Positions 10,833 to 24,530 of a stretch of DNA of 64,000 nucleotides are shown here, one piece after another. A program made the position numbers and the translations under genes. Source of the DNA: Mucor racemosus. Lineage: Eukaryota > Mucoromycota > Mucoromycetes > Mucorales > Mucoraceae. The stretch is taken from assembly GCA_027405735.1 (NCBI GenBank), contig JAPEHQ010000023.1:682001-746000 (forward strand), given 5' to 3'. The stretch's first letter is position 1, and every line of letters begins with the position of its first letter. The notes beneath the pieces are model-generated. The model made no database searches, was not told the DNA's origin, and worked only from the letters and a program-made list of their open reading frames with translations.

Positions 10833-13800
10833 TTATAAGGGTATTGAGATTTGATCAAGGATATTTCGCAGTGTATCCACCAAATTGGCAAAACCTGATT
10901 CCGATAAACCTTTTCGAAGCATATCTTCTAATGTACGGTGTCTATTTTTAATATTGTTAATAAATATATGGCATTTTTAAAGAAATTGTTTAGGTTCGGC
11001 TTACAATATATTGCCATAGTGTAAGTCTACTTCAAATGTGGATAAATCAATGGAAGGGTAATCAAGCACATCTTTCGGTTTAACCTGGAAAGAAACAGTA
11101 AACTTTGTTTTACCCATAAAACTATAAACACAAATTTGACAAGAAAATCCCGCATCTTCAGGTTCATTAGCAAATTCTAAAGACTTGATTTCTACCCAAA
11201 ATCTTCTCTGTACTTCTTCCAATTCATGTTGTATCATTCTTACACGATTCCAGTAGATGGAAATGTCTTGAATAATCTTGTTTAAAAGCTCAGTAAACCC
11301 GCTATTCAATACTAAATTGCTTATACTTTACCTCGTTCATATCCCAGTTGTTACGTGCAATCAATTGTAAACCATGCACAAGTTCTGATAATGGGCCTAG
11401 TTCACGATCTCGACTTTCCAGCATACGGATGAGTACAGCATCCTCACTTTTACTGCGCAGTTTATTTTGATTAATAACAATATTAACATCGCCATTAATG
11501 CTTAATTCGATATTGTCATCAAGGGCTTTCTTGAGTCGAAATTTGTTGATTTCAGAGCATTTTCGGAAATTTTCAGCTGCATGAAAAAGGTCCTCGTTAG
11601 TTACACATTGATTGTGCTCCAGCACAATTTCGGCCTGTTTAATATCCTGAGAAAACACAAATATAGGATTTAGATATCATAGAATGATAACGAATTGAAA
11701 ACTTACCTCAACCAACTCTGATTTACGCTTTTCTAAAGCAGCTACTTTTTCCAATAATCGCAATTCTTCGTCTTCCAAGTCCTTAGCTTGCTTTTCAAAT
11801 CCTTGTATCGAATCCCTATGATTTGCAGTTTAGTGCATTTATCTTGAGAAGAAAAATCCAGACTTACCGTTGTTGTGAAATCTCACCTTCTAATGCTGAT
11901 AATTGTTTATGATCAATTGAATTATATTCGGCTTCCTTTTTATGAGCTTCAGTGAGAGCTTGGTTTAATTTGTTTTGATAAGCATAGATTTCAGGCATTT
12001 TTTCCAATAAGCGTTGCTCAAATTCTGTTGAAACTTGATCGTCTTGTAGTAGTTTTTTATGGTTTTCCTTCAACATAATTGTGAAATTTTGTAAAATACC
12101 ACACCATTTTTTGTAGAACTCTGAAGCTGCTTTTGAACGAGCATATGTTTTGATCGCTAGAAGTCTAGATTCCATTTTCGAACGACCGGCGATTGAGGCT
12201 TCATTGAATTCTGAGAAAAATTGCGGATTTGCCTCGCTGACGGTTTCATCAATGGATTGAATCGTATTTTTACAGTCTCGAATAAGTTCATTTAACTTTT
12301 GACAGGATGATTGATATAATTCTAATTGAGGCAGTGTCGAGGCTGCTGCAACAGCTTGCTCGGCAACAGTTGCTGCACCTTAAAAAGGAAAATGATAACA
12401 GTAATGAGTATATGCCGGCACCTAATACATAATATATTTATCTTACCATAATCAACATTGTATGTAGATCTGCGCCTTAAATCCTTGGCAGGAATTTCTG
12501 GAGGAAAAGAAATACCAGCAATTGATAAAAAATCTAATAAAGGCATGTTTGAGATTGTTCCCTGCAGTTCGGTTGTTAGTAACCACAAAAATGAACCAAG
12601 ATCCAGACCTTTTACTCACACTATCAGGAATTGAATGATATGTCTCTGGAAATTCTTCTTCTAATAAATCTAAAATCATCTTGATTAGTCTTTTAACCAT
12701 CATAATTTAGTTCTATATATCATACCATCATCAGCAGCATGAAAAGAAAACATTCGATCCGTTGATTCTACACTTTGATTGAATCTTTGATTATGAAGTG
12801 GTGATTTATCATGCAAATAAAATGTATGATGTGGAGAATAGATACCAGCATAATCTTTAGATGGTGATTTACGTGAAGGTGAATGCATTGTATTACGAAG
12901 AGGCGATTGAGCTGCATTGTAAAATGGTAGTTCTTGAGTAATTTGCATGGCATCATCGTCTACAGCATGCAAACCATCTTCTTCCATTGTATAATCTTCT
13001 TCTTCTTCTTCTTCCTCTAATTCTTCCTCTAATTCTTCCTCTTCTTGTTCTTTTGTTTGTTGCATAACAGGCGATTGATGTGATTGAAATGATGTCCGCG
13101 GTGGTGCTGTAATAGTTTGTGTAATCATCATACTTTCTACAGTTGGATCGTTTACTTCTTCTATATCATCTTGTTTTTTCTGTTGTTCTTTTCCGTCTTG
13201 TTCGTGTTCTTCTTCATCTTCATCTTCATCAAAAATATTTCTCGGGCCTTTTTGGTGTTTAACAGACAAGTATTGAGTCAAATCTGATGTTCCTTCATCT
13301 TCTTCTCTTTCGTCTAATACTCTGTTTAATAAACTGGGAGGTTGGCCACCAGACCTTCTCTTTGGACTCCTCGCATTTCCAGGTGGACTTCCGAATAAAT
13401 CAGGTCGTCTGCCCGATGAAATTAGTATCTAATAATTAGTATCTAATAATCGTATTAATTGCTAAATATTGTGTACCTCTTTCTTCGGTCTGAAGGGGAA
13501 CCAGTCAATCTTTGAAGAAAAGGACTACAAGATGAAATTATGAGTATTAAACTTGTACAAATGTTGTCTCAATATATCTGCATTCACCTCGGTTCCGTTG
13601 ATTGATAAGCTGGAGAACCAAATACATCTGTCATTAACATTGTTGGCTCAGCTTCTTCAGTGATATTAGGTATATTTCTAGTTGATAAATCGGGTGTATC
13701 TTCCTCATTAAATACTCTAAATTTAAAGTTGATGTTAATATATAATACTATGGAAACATGATTTATAAAATCTTGCCTTAAATTAGCGTCAGGAGCAAAG

Positions 13801-14150
13801 CTAACTCTTCGTTGTGCTAATTGCTTTCGTCTTTTCCTATTGTAATAATAGTTCAGGCACAAAATGCATACATTTAACTGATGTGCCTTACTCTTGCTCA
13901 TGTTGAAATAAAGGTGAATTGTATCTCAATGGTGTATTAGGTCCTTTTAAAATGCTTCTTACTGGTGACTATAGAGATCAAAAAATCAGCAATTTTGTTA
14001 ATGTTATTCTATATGTACTATCTTTTATACATTTAATTGAAAAAAACGACTTTCAGAGTTATCAACTGTCCATCGATGAACTTCCAATGTGCTTTCATAT
14101 CTTCTTCTCATTATATTTGGAGAATTCATTGGAGGAGGCGTGGATGACAT
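10833..14150 (-). CDS. spc7: Kinetochore scaffold Spc7/KNL1
   Basis: Thirteen exons: 14031-14150, 13892-13968, 13777-13836, 13588-13716, 13477-13524, 12726-13408, 12620-12669, 12447-12561, 11868-12378, 11707-11815, 11332-11646, 11005-11276 and 10833-10941; 865 aa, all phases agreeing. Spc7/KNL1 is the KMN-network scaffold that links microtubule-bound kinetochores to the spindle checkpoint. Both PP1-docking motifs are present: SILK at 45-48 and RRVSF at 75-79. MELT-like short motifs (MMITQT, MQITQEL) and a long acidic run occupy the middle. The Spc7 coiled-coil domain covers about 370-780, and the end (FSCQICVYSF ... STFEVDLHYG) resembles the C-terminal RWD region. One intron (13717-13776) has a GC donor. 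The donor of exon 1 and the acceptor of exon 12 are the least certain; at exon 12, two in-frame AG sites 12 nt apart are possible. Confidence 0.88.
13717..13776 (-). other. spc7: GC-AG intron of spc7 (60 nt, frame-preserving if retained)
   Basis: On the - strand the donor reads TTAAG then GCAAGA, and the acceptor TTTAG then AGTATT; ATTAAC serves as branch site. Splicing joins NLR to VFNEEDTP. The 60 nt are open, so retention would add 20 residues directly after the PP1-binding RVSF region. No GT donor lies nearby in the right frame. Confidence 0.65.
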
Positions 14151-14943
14151 TTTGAATAAATTCGATTATATTTAAATGAGAAGATATAAAGCTCGCGTTG
14201 AAGCATAATTAGCAACAACACTGTTTGTACCCTCGCACACATATACCCAATCCGAGAAAAAATCTCTAGCATCAAGCTTGAACAGTCCATGTTGCAAGGT
14301 CACAGTAAGATCGCTGTAGGATCGCTCAATGAATACATTATGTAAGGATCCAGTTAATCGTCATTTTCCGAATATCATGGAAAAAAAGTCTCCCAAAAAA
14401 AGCAGCATGTAAAATGCTGCAACATTGGACGAATCACAAAATCCAACAATATAAGTCTAAAATACAGCTTTCCAAGTAATCTTAGACCAAGAAGAACGAT
14501 TTATACCGCACTTTATTAGTTGGTCGACTCGGGAAAACGCCGTTGTTGTAAATTAAATGATAAGGGAAGTTATTTCAAGGTCAATGTTCCAGATAAACAA
14601 TCCAGAATAATAAAAAAATGGGCAAAAATTACGTTATTTGACGGGAGGATACGGGAAATTCTATTTTATTCTACCAAAAAATTGTACATCAGCAAACGTG
14701 GATGGCTAGATGTTCAATTTAAATTAAGAATTTGATGATAAAAATGTCATTAAATTCATTCTATCTCTATTAAACATGCTGCTACATGATTATAAACGTT
14801 ATTCGATTATTCTCTCAAGTTTTTGAAATTACTGCCATCGATAAGATTACGCGATGGAATACATATGAGTGGCGGGAAAATAAGGGTCTGGCAAATACCC
14901 TTTCCGCCCCTGGAATAGGTTTCTTTCACTGATAGACATCTAA
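14151..14943. other. Intergenic stretch between spc7 and the 15017 gene
   Basis: Shared divergent promoter region. It holds a lysine-rich open frame (about 14520-14735) with no ATG start and no recognised family. No repeats or RNA genes are seen. Confidence 0.45.
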
Positions 14944-14951
14944 TATAAAAG
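14944..14951 (+). promoter_or_regulatory. TATA box of the 15017 gene
   Basis: TATAAAAG lies 66 bp upstream of the ATG at 15017 and is followed by a pyrimidine-rich leader (TTATTTCTTTCCCTTTTATT). Confidence 0.6.
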
Positions 14952-15016
14952 CTCCACTTTTTCTGTATGTTATCTATTTATTATTTCTTTCCCTTTTATT
15001 CATTACTAAATCAAAC

Positions 15017-15421
15017 ATGTCTCCTACAAGTACTTTGAGTAACTCCAGTTACTATAACACCGCATACTTACATCCACTTGAAACAACTGCTGGTACATTC
15101 ATCGAAAGAAGAGATAGCTGCAGAAGACTAAGTATCTCATCAGATTTAAGCGATCAAGAACCAATTGAACCCACAAAAAGAGCCAATGCAAACAATTGGA
15201 ACCAACTTTTGTCACAATTTGATTCACAACCTGATATGGTTCAATTAATACAACTATGTAAAGCCGAGGAAGATAGACGTCGCCAAGAAGAATCTAAAAT
15301 GAAAATGAAAGAATACCAAGTTTTGCGTCAATTACAACATTTGCAAGAAAGACAATCTTTTGAAAACACAATTTCCTCCAAAGAAGTTGACCTTAATTTG
15401 CCTCCTTTATCTCATAAATAA
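15017..15421 (+). CDS. Small hypothetical protein with RRxS sites and coiled coil
   Basis: Single exon, 134 aa; I do not recognise the family. The N-terminal part is Ser/Thr/Tyr-rich. Residues 31-39 hold two basic phosphorylation consensus sites, RRDS and RRLS, of the type used by protein kinase A, followed by an acidic stretch SSDLSDQEPIEP. Residues about 75-118 are strongly charged and Q/E/K/R-rich (CKAEEDRRRQEESKMKMKEY) and should form a helix or coiled coil. No signal peptide or membrane segment. A TATA box lies 66 bp upstream, and codon use resembles the neighbouring genes, which supports a real gene. A regulatory or adaptor role is only a guess. Confidence 0.7.
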   Translation: MSPTSTLSNSSYYNTAYLHPLETTAGTFIERRDSCRRLSISSDLSDQEPIEPTKRANANNWNQLLSQFDSQPDMVQLIQLCKAEEDRRRQEESKMKMKEYQVLRQLQHLQERQSFENTISSKEVDLNLPPLSHK

Positions 15422-18059
15422 TTTTTCATATCATATATATTCAATCATTTATATTATAGACATTTAGTTTAGACATATATCCCCCTTTCTCAATTTTTCA
15501 TCTTATCATCTAAACGATCAAATAAACAAAACTGTACATACATTAAAATTTTAGACACTAAAATGGTTGCTAATTAAGATGAACTCAGTTTCGACTGTCT
15601 ATAACCCGTTTTCATATCAATGTTATGTAACACCTCTTTCTGCCCTATTAATTTCATTTAAAAAACTAAACTCAAATCTGCGATTTTACTAATTTGAAAG
15701 ATAAACAGCGGCTGAGTTGAACATTTTCGTCATGAGCATTGACTCTAATTTTTCTAGTAATTGGAAACAAAATTAGTATAAATCATTTTATTTACGGAAT
15801 TGACATTTCACGCATTGAATTGTGTTAGACATCCTTCCTTTTTCAAAACAAGAGAGATTTCTTTTGTCTAGATTATTAGTCATGGATCAAATCATGTTGG
15901 TTACTACTGCAGCCCTTTTCATTATGTGTAACATTGCCGTAATAAGGGTACGGGTTTATCCAGCAAAACATACACTATGAAGATGGCACCATAGAATATA
16001 TAGTATTTATCAGTAAAAGCAAAGCACTGTAATTCAAATGACTGAGGGCTTTTCTATCTATCCTATTGATTTGGATATTTAATTGCAGCGGATTCAAAAA
16101 GATTATTACTAATTGCTCAAGGGATTTTTTTTTTATCGACAATGATAGGCTTTGTTTGTAGGAATTTTGGTTTAATTCTGATCACTGAAGCAAAAATTCA
16201 TCATTGTTATCCTGTATGCGATCGCCAAATTTACATAAGAGGATTATCAAGACATGTAACATTTGACAATCGAATAAATCCCAAATAAGAACACGTTTCT
16301 TTCTTTGTTGTGTATCTATCGTATGTAGAACAATTTTTGATCTGTCTGGCATCGATATGATTCTTCCGTATAAACCCGCTTAAACCAGTTTTTTTTTTTT
16401 AAAAAAAAACATAGATCAAGTTTGAAAGGCGACCTTTTGTCATCTTTGTTTGATTGATATATAGCCTAATTCCATCTCAAAATGCTGTCATGATTGCAAA
16501 TTTCATATAAAAAATACTTTGATAAGACTAATTGCAGTTTAAAAGCTACAAATATTCATGGTTCAAAATCGTTTTGAATTAATTTTCGTTATCTCGTTTC
16601 AGATGGAAATGTTACTTCTTATTAAGTGTTACATATCAAATTGCGGATCCTTTTTGATTTACAGATATCTGTATACTTGACCATCCACATAAATGTATAT
16701 TTTCTTTTTTTCTATAGAAGTTATATGTATCTGTATGTACCTGTATGTACCTGTATGTAACTATAAATTAATCTCGAGTCTTTGAAAATAATCATTACCT
16801 CCTGCATAGAATGTGTGTTACAGTTTTCTCGAATACTAATATATACAGGCTTCATGCGGTCTCTATTAAATATCCCATAACAAGGAAAGGTTCAAATGTA
16901 GCTCAAATCATTAGATAGATTGAGTGTTGAGACAAGGTATGTCCAGGTGATGTCTATCAAATGGGGGAGTAAACCGTAAAGGTAATGCCTGCAAGTTTAA
17001 AAAAGCGTACTATACGAAGCCTGCAAAGAAGTGGACGAATCCATATGTAAGCACAAGAAGTTACTAACGCTCTTTAGCTTAAACATCAATGATTGAAATG
17101 CTGCCGTTATATCTACAGAAAAAGTATTCTTTTTGTTATGCACTCAATGTATATACAATCATTCTATTTCAGCTATTTGTTGATTGCCACAAAGAACTTC
17201 AAAGTCAATAAATTACTCTAGCTTTTTCATTATAGTGTTTTTGAATACCATGTATATGCATCAAACACAGCATAAACAAATGAAATAAGGCGTCTATTCA
17301 AGAATGATACATGCATTGTTTACATATTCAGCGAAATTGAACCTGAAATGGCAAAACGACCTTTATTATCTAGTAATCGACTTTAGCAAATCTATATTAT
17401 ATATAATGAATTATGGCATTATAAATTGCTGTATGGATTTTGTGTACATATCTGCGTTGGACTTAGTTGTATATATGCAAGTTATTTTCAGTAAAACATG
17501 CTCGAAATAAAGTGCAAATAAAGTTATTCATTATGCATGGATTAATATTTACACAACATTTTTCAACATGAAATATGCAAGAGTATATATACATAAGCTA
17601 GCAGGCATTTTGTGAATCTAAAACTTTTATCAAATAATTTTGAATGCTATCATTACACAATGGATTTGTTCGGCAACTGCCTTCGTCAAATTATACTCTT
17701 AAAAATGCAAAATTTCTGTTTTTAAGTACAATAATCATTAATATCTCTACCAATTTCAAATATACTTAGATCATAATACACTAAATCAGAGATACAATTT
17801 ATATTATATGATATAAAATCTGCATTGATTTTAAAAGCACTTCAAAGCTTCCGTCTTCCTTAGTATCTGAAAATATAGAAGTTAAATGAAAGGTCACCAA
17901 AAGTCAATCAGTCAAATAATATTCAGGATTTTTGTATCGTACAAACTAATATATATATATATATTTACAAGGCGTTCAACTATTATTTAGACTATTTCGC
18001 TTGATCTTAGCTGCATTTTTGGTGGAGTAATACTACATTACTACATCCATTTTCTGAAA
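15422..18059. other. Long gene-poor stretch
   Basis: No convincing gene. Open frames are short and AT-driven. A 10-bp tandem repeat is at 16722-16759 and a TA run near 17949-17963. A short ATG frame at 15882 (MDQIMLVTTAALFIMCNIAV) ends after about 30 codons and has no support. Confidence 0.45.
16722..16759. repeat. 10-bp tandem repeat
   Basis: Nearly four units of CTGTATGTAC, with one variant unit at the left end. Confidence 0.8.
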
Positions 18060-19525
18060 AGGTCTATTAACTTTCAGTTGGTTTTCAGATATTTTCAATT
18101 TTTTTTTCGTTCAATATTGAGTCGAATTCCGTAGTTTTTTTTTAAGAAGATGTACTTCTTATCTATGGCCCTTTGCTATCTATCCGCAAATACAAGGATT
18201 AATACCAGAACATTAGTCCACTGGCCTAACATAAACCAGAAATTGACCAAATGTCGATTGTAAACATTAAGCACTCAAATTGTAATGTTAATTTTTTGTA
18301 TTCATAAGATAGATCCAACTTCAAACTACTGTACATTTCTTGTTCTAGCAAAAAATATTGATTTTTTGTCGAGATATTTAAAATTATACTTCACATTACA
18401 GCTTAACCCCTAGAAAAACTGAGTTACAAAATCGATGTGCTGCTGCAAAAATGATTGAAAAATGGTTAAAAAAAACAAAATCGTTTAATAGCTCATGAAT
18501 TGCAGATTAAGTTGAACTAGCTTGCCAAATGCTTTTTGTACAGTTTTGGATTCTGTATTCATCTAACAAAATTTAGACAAATATCTGGTATAAAATTTTG
18601 TGCAAAATGCAATTAAAACGTTTAAGGTTTTTTGAAGATATACATCGCTTTTTACAAGCACCTTTCAAATAAAAGTAATGGGGATAATGCGCAGCAAAAT
18701 TATCTATCGATCAAGCTATTTTTGAACCTAATAGCTTCATTTTTGGTAGAGAAAACGAGGTTTTTGTTAATTTTTTTTTCAAATTCAGAATTTGGGATGA
18801 GGGTATACAAGGGAAAAATTGAAACCAAAAACGAAGGTATCTCTTTATATATATATTTGAGGATCTCTACACGAAAAATCAATATTTTGAAAACTACTAA
18901 ATTGGTTCTGAGAGATCTAAACGAGCTTGATAATATGAATGTAAAAAAAATGTTGCTCAATTTAACCAATATTTTGAAACCTACTATAGAAATGCCAAAA
19001 AAATGAAAAAAAAATAAAAGTGCTCAGAATTTTTTTATATTCAAATATGTTATAGAGCACTTTAGACCAAGTAAGTTTTATTATTAGAAAGTGTTAGTAT
19101 AACTTAATTTTTTCTAGAGATATGAAGCTTCAAAGTTTTCAATCCATTAGCAGTGAAATACGCGTAAAAAATCTAAAGCCTTAGCATTGAAAAAGTAATA
19201 CCACCTGCAAAAAATAGGATATTTCCGGATACTCATTTTTGGATTAAAGCTGAACATCTCAGGTATATTGTCAATAATATTTTTCTGATGTTATTTAGTG
19301 AAAAGAAAAAGTAGAGCAGGGATGAAAAGTGGGACCCAGATTTCAAGAAAAAAGCAGTGAATTTATCTGTTTTTGAGTTTTTCGTGAGATATAAAATAAA
19401 CTTAGGAACAAGTATCATAATGCGACCAACTAATATCTGTTTAGCAATGACTAAGTTATATGCTAAAATCTGTTTAGAATGAGGCTAGTTATCAAAAAGA
19501 GGGCACGCTCCAATTTTGAAGATTG
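18060..19525 (+). repeat. Interspersed repeat copy B
   Basis: Matches about 35320-36806 over its whole length at high similarity, and 48800-50030 less well. It ends with GGGCACGCTCCAATTTTGAA at 19501-19520, the shared right end of copies B, C and D. Open frames inside it (for example 18632-19006) shift between copies and are not conserved as protein. No terminal inverted repeat or target duplication could be fixed. Confidence 0.8.
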
Positions 19526-21213
19526 AAAGTGTAATGATTCAATGTTAGATTTTTAAATAAGTTATTCAAGAATATGACGAATGATAGAATAGAATAATAT
19601 AAGCTATATTTAAATTCGCAGTTTCAGGCAAGTACCCGTATTTTTTGGACATTATCAATTATTGTGGGAAAGGAGTACCACCACATTCTTATCAATAATG
19701 GGGCTTTGGTTCCAATCCCTGCAAATTCCTTTTTTATTAACTTACACACAACACGCAAAACAGTGTGTCATTTTTATTTGTATGTGTTTATTATAAAACA
19801 TATTGTGAATGGTGTTTTTTAATGTTTGAAAAGCTCACATGCACATTTATTAATCAGATGTTTGTTTACCGAGCCTATGAAAATATCACCTTTTAGTTAA
19901 TCTCTATTTAATATTTAATAATGGGCGAATAAACGTTTTTCTCACTATAAAACCTGAAACGTTAATAGAAACGTGGGTAATTTCGAACCAAAATGTCCAA
20001 CGTTCTGAAAATTTTGAAACTTTTTTTCTCGAAACTTTTAGTGGTGAAATTGGCTGAAATTAGCTTTGTTGAATAGAAAATTGATTGAAAAATTGAATAG
20101 TTCTACTCTTGGTTTCTGCTGTATGCGTGGTTCTGGAGTAAAGTAAAGAAAACAGTAAAATAAACAATGATACAGGAGTGTTTCATTAGATGACTCGTTA
20201 CAAAAAGGTATAAAAAAGAGGTATTATTTTGAATGTGTTATTGCCCCACCTTTTTTCTCTTGAATATTCAAGCATATATTGAAAGCATTTGTAAGTGCTC
20301 TATACACATTTCATTTTTCTATTTCTTCAAATAACATTTTATGTTCATTGTAAAATATTTAGTTTTGAAATCTTTGGCTATCGTTTACTAATGCTGCTGC
20401 AAGGTCTAACTACTATGGCTGGTTCTCTACCGCTATTGCATTGCATATCTGATGGTTCTTTTTTTTTCTGGTGAAGTATTATTGTCTTGTAACGTTGACC
20501 TCGGTTAGTGTAACGTTGGATAAAGCTGGCCAACTATGGATGGTGAAAACCTGGTAACGGGGAAGTAACGCGGCAATAATCTGTGTATTTGACTAATACT
20601 TTGTCTGGGAGTTTCACGAGGATTGCCAGAACACTATAAGTGTGGACAAACATGGAATATAAGGCACGTTATAGTTCATGTCCATGTATTACGTTGTTAT
20701 TTGTGGTGATTAGATCCATAATCTGAGGTTATGGTCGGCGTTAAAAACAAATACCACACAAACAGATCATGTATGCCCTTGTAGAGTTATGAGTGGACTA
20801 TACACTGTCCACGATTAATCGAGGGGGTCAATGTTTATATTTACACTATGGGTAATATTATTTTTTTGAAAATAGTTCAAGTATCAAGATATCCAATTCT
20901 TAGTCGTTTCCATATGCTGTCTCAAGTTTATCAAGCCTGAACCCTAAACAAGAGTGAATCTACTGCACTGATATTACAAGATAAAGTCTAAATCTAATAC
21001 AAGAAGAAGGTCTTTGCTACACTCTACAGTAATTGGTCAAGTCTAAATCTAGCACTACATTTTTCTGCCAGAAAAACCGTCTGTGATATTATAGATTCAT
21101 TAAAAAATTGCAAAAGCGAGCCCGTAGAATGATGCCGTAATTGAGCATAGCAAGATTGAACGGCTAAGTCTCTTATGGTATATCTAAGTTTCAAATAAAA
21201 AGCCGCTTTTTCA
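19526..21213. other. Gene-poor stretch left of the palindrome
   Basis: About 20390-20840 is visibly richer in G and C than its surroundings and may be the remains of a gene, but no frame stays open. About 21030-21213 is a diverged match (with indels) to the - strand of 32757-32930, so the inverted duplication extends past the near-identical arm. Confidence 0.45.
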
Positions 21214-21893
21214 ACTTTTCCTATATTTAACCATGTAAGGTCTGAAAATTTAGACTTTTTAGCGGACATTTTCGGTGACTCATTCCATCCTTACCAACAC
21301 TCATGGTTTTGATCAAAAAACAGAAAAATCAATTTTTGATACCAAAATCAACGTTTAAATATACTACATTGTGAGAGAAAATTGTAGCTATAGCTAATAC
21401 GCATTTTATAAAAGCTTAATATTAAATGTTAAGTAATGAAAATTTGTACTTTTGGCCCAAAAACGGTTTTTTGATTAAAGGATTTTCATGTAGTATTTTA
21501 CAATAAAAATGTTTGTTGTTTTTTATTGAGCAAATAGAGCGCTAAATTCTGCATATGTGTATATTTTTTGTTTTTGTAATTGGTAGTATAATTAACTCTA
21601 GATTTGCAAAATCAGAAAAAAAAAAATTAAAAAATGTCAAAATTAATGATCTGGACAAGAATAATTTTTCAAATTAATATTCCGCTTGTAAGCCCTGTAA
21701 GTCTTAAAAATAAGAGATTTTATAATACTGGAGAACTTTTTCAAGAATTTACGATGCTGTACCCACTAGATCCAAGCTTATTACTGTAAATATTTATACA
21801 TGTCAGTATTGTGTGGTAGTTTGTTTGATGATAATATAGTCTTATTTAATAATTAATGCGCTGGAGGTGATTCACATTGAGTTTTAGTCTTAC

Positions 21894-22084
21894 CTCTCCA
21901 ATATCATAAACATAAACATAAACATAAACATGGCCATCGCTGGAACCTATGGCCACCTTTTTCTCTCTTTGTCCCAAGCCAATTTATTCAGTGCTTTACC
22001 AGAACCAATTTAAGTACTACTTACAAATGGCTCCTCGGTATTTGCATTCAAATTCCATAAATTAAATTAACTGGTTCTATTTAC
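21894..22084 (-). pseudogene. Dynein intermediate chain 3' fragment (left-arm copy)
   Basis: Mirror image of 31887-32077; see the right-arm entry for the protein evidence. The tandem GTTTAT expansion reads here as ATAAAC repeats at about 21905-21930. Confidence 0.75.
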
Positions 22085-24530
22085 AGTAGTATGAAACGTA
22101 TCATCAGCCCACCTTATGACAATTTCAATCTAAAATTAGAAGTACCCCATTGTCATTTTTATAAGCTATAAAAAGCTTGATTTTTAATAATACAGCAATT
22201 AAATAAAAAGCAAGATGATGCTAATAGCATATAATGAGTATTTAACATCTAAGTAAGTTTGATGAAGTATACTTTTAACCCCTTTTAAAAATTCTGAAGC
22301 AAACACAACATCTTGGTCTTGTAACTTCTATCCATCAAAATGTTGTCATTTCCACCACTACACAATGAATGCACTTTTTATCTATCTTGACCCCGATGTA
22401 CATTGTTGGCTATCAGTTTTTTTACCAGCTGTATTTTCTCTAATTCATTAATATTTAGTCATATTGAACGATGATTTGTAGCACTGCCAAAAAAAAAAGA
22501 ATGAATACTTCAAGAGTTTTCTGCATATCAAATTATGCAATTTAGTAGCAATGGTTGCATTTAACTATGCTTTTTGAATCTATTGATGTTAATCATAATA
22601 ATTAGTATTTTTATTCAAAAAGTAGGCTGTGTTGCTTTATACGATACATTTACATTCACACATTCAATAAATGACATTGCATTTATTATCCGTTATACCA
22701 ATCAACCAACTTTACCTGGATTCAATACGTTTGACAATTATTAAATACCTAAATTACACTTAAGCCACCAAGTATCGCCACAAAAAAACCTTGTACAGGT
22801 CAACGAAGTATCACAATTTGGATCATTTTTTTGTGTTCATAGATCTCCGCATGAACCATAATAATATCTCTATCTGTTCAATTTAGCTAAAATACATTGA
22901 ACGCCAACATCGTACTTGATAAAACGCCTTACTTTATTGCGAATCAACGCAACTAATTTGATGCCAGTTTTGCATCAGCAGTTGAATCAGATAAATTTGA
23001 GATTAGACGACGACTCCTTTTAATAGTTTGCACACCATGAGCTAATAATGGACTGTCGTTATTGATACGCTAATCAAGGATGGTGAATTAGTCTAATAAA
23101 CAAACGAGTTGATTAGCAGTATAAACAAAATAATATTAAAATCAAATATAGCAATTGAATGAGCAAGACATAATAAACTATGTAAATTGGCATAATTAAA
23201 TTGTTTCAAGCGCTTTGAACTGAATACGCCTTTACTTTTGACCTATAAAAATTGATTTATTGGTAAAACCAATTAACAAGTAATTATTATTGTGTACCTT
23301 TGATAGTTGGTAGTGGTATACAAGACAACATCTTGTTTTCCTCTTCTTAGCTGTTGGCCACTAAATAGGAGCAAATACTTTTTAGAAACTAAATAGATTA
23401 ACGTGAGTTTATTTATTCATTCAAATCAGGTTAATACTGTACATACTCTTATAATCACCGGTTTTTCTCTAGGTAGATAATCAACTTTAGACCAAAAAAG
23501 CATTGATTATTATAACGTAGATAATGGAACAAAATGATGAAGTACTGGATGTTTTTTTTGTTCGAAAAAGATATTATTATAACGCGCCCTAACATTAACA
23601 CTTAATAATTCATTTTAAAATAAACAATAGGAAAAACATGTACTTGCACCTGCTTCTTGATTTTGGTTTATAAAAAAATATTGATATTTTTGTTGTAGTT
23701 TTAAACATAAATTAAAGAGCTGTGAGGAAAGAGTAGGGAAGAAAAAAGATTTTGTGCGTTACAAACAGGAATTTACAAAGGCATAGACATTTTTAATGAT
23801 ACCAAACAGGTTGTTGTCGTTGTTCCCATTTGGTCCCCGAAAGAAGAACATGGGCAGAACTCTTTCAAACCCCAAATTTCAAATTGATATATCTCGTCAA
23901 TAAAGCAATTCTGTTGAATGAGAGTAACTCAAATCTGCTTTAAACCGCTCAAATTATCTTCGTTATTAACTATATTATGATTGATATACTCTAATAAATT
24001 GACTAAAAAGCCTCAATCTCATTGCTTTGCTCATCTGGGCTGCCTGATCTGTACAAGATTTTTTATTCTGCCCACCTGTGCAGATCATTATGCCCATGGA
24101 AAGCATAGTTCGGCCGTAGTTGATAAATATTAGAAATGCAAAACCTTTGTTCCTTGAACAAATTCATTGACTAATAATCTGTAGTAAACAGTTATACACA
24201 TTTTATGCAACATTACCTACTGAATGATTTTTGAATCTTCAAAAAATATAAATTTTTCATCGAGTTATAGATAAATTAAGATTTGATGAAAGATAGTTGA
24301 CTGAAATGTAAAGCTGTGGGGCACAGAAAATCTGTATTTATGAAACAATTTGAGAGCAAAATGTTTTATTTAAAACCGTAAATTAATGCAGAATTAGATG
24401 AATTACAAAAACCATTTAATGGTCAGGTGACGGTAAATATACAGTTTTTTGTCAAATATTGAAAGCATTTCCTAATTTCCAGTGTTTTGCACATTTATAG
24501 CTTAAAAATAGACTACAGCTTAAAGCGCGC

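Noticed and set aside
18632..19006. Open frames on both strands inside repeat copy B (also 49248-49509 and 35924-36199)
   Set aside because: They occur in a repeat family whose other copies break the frame, and their content is A/T-driven lysine and leucine runs.
19709..19719. B-box-like GGTTCCAATCC followed by a T run, as a tRNA or SINE
   Set aside because: No convincing A box, acceptor stem or anticodon arm could be built around it.
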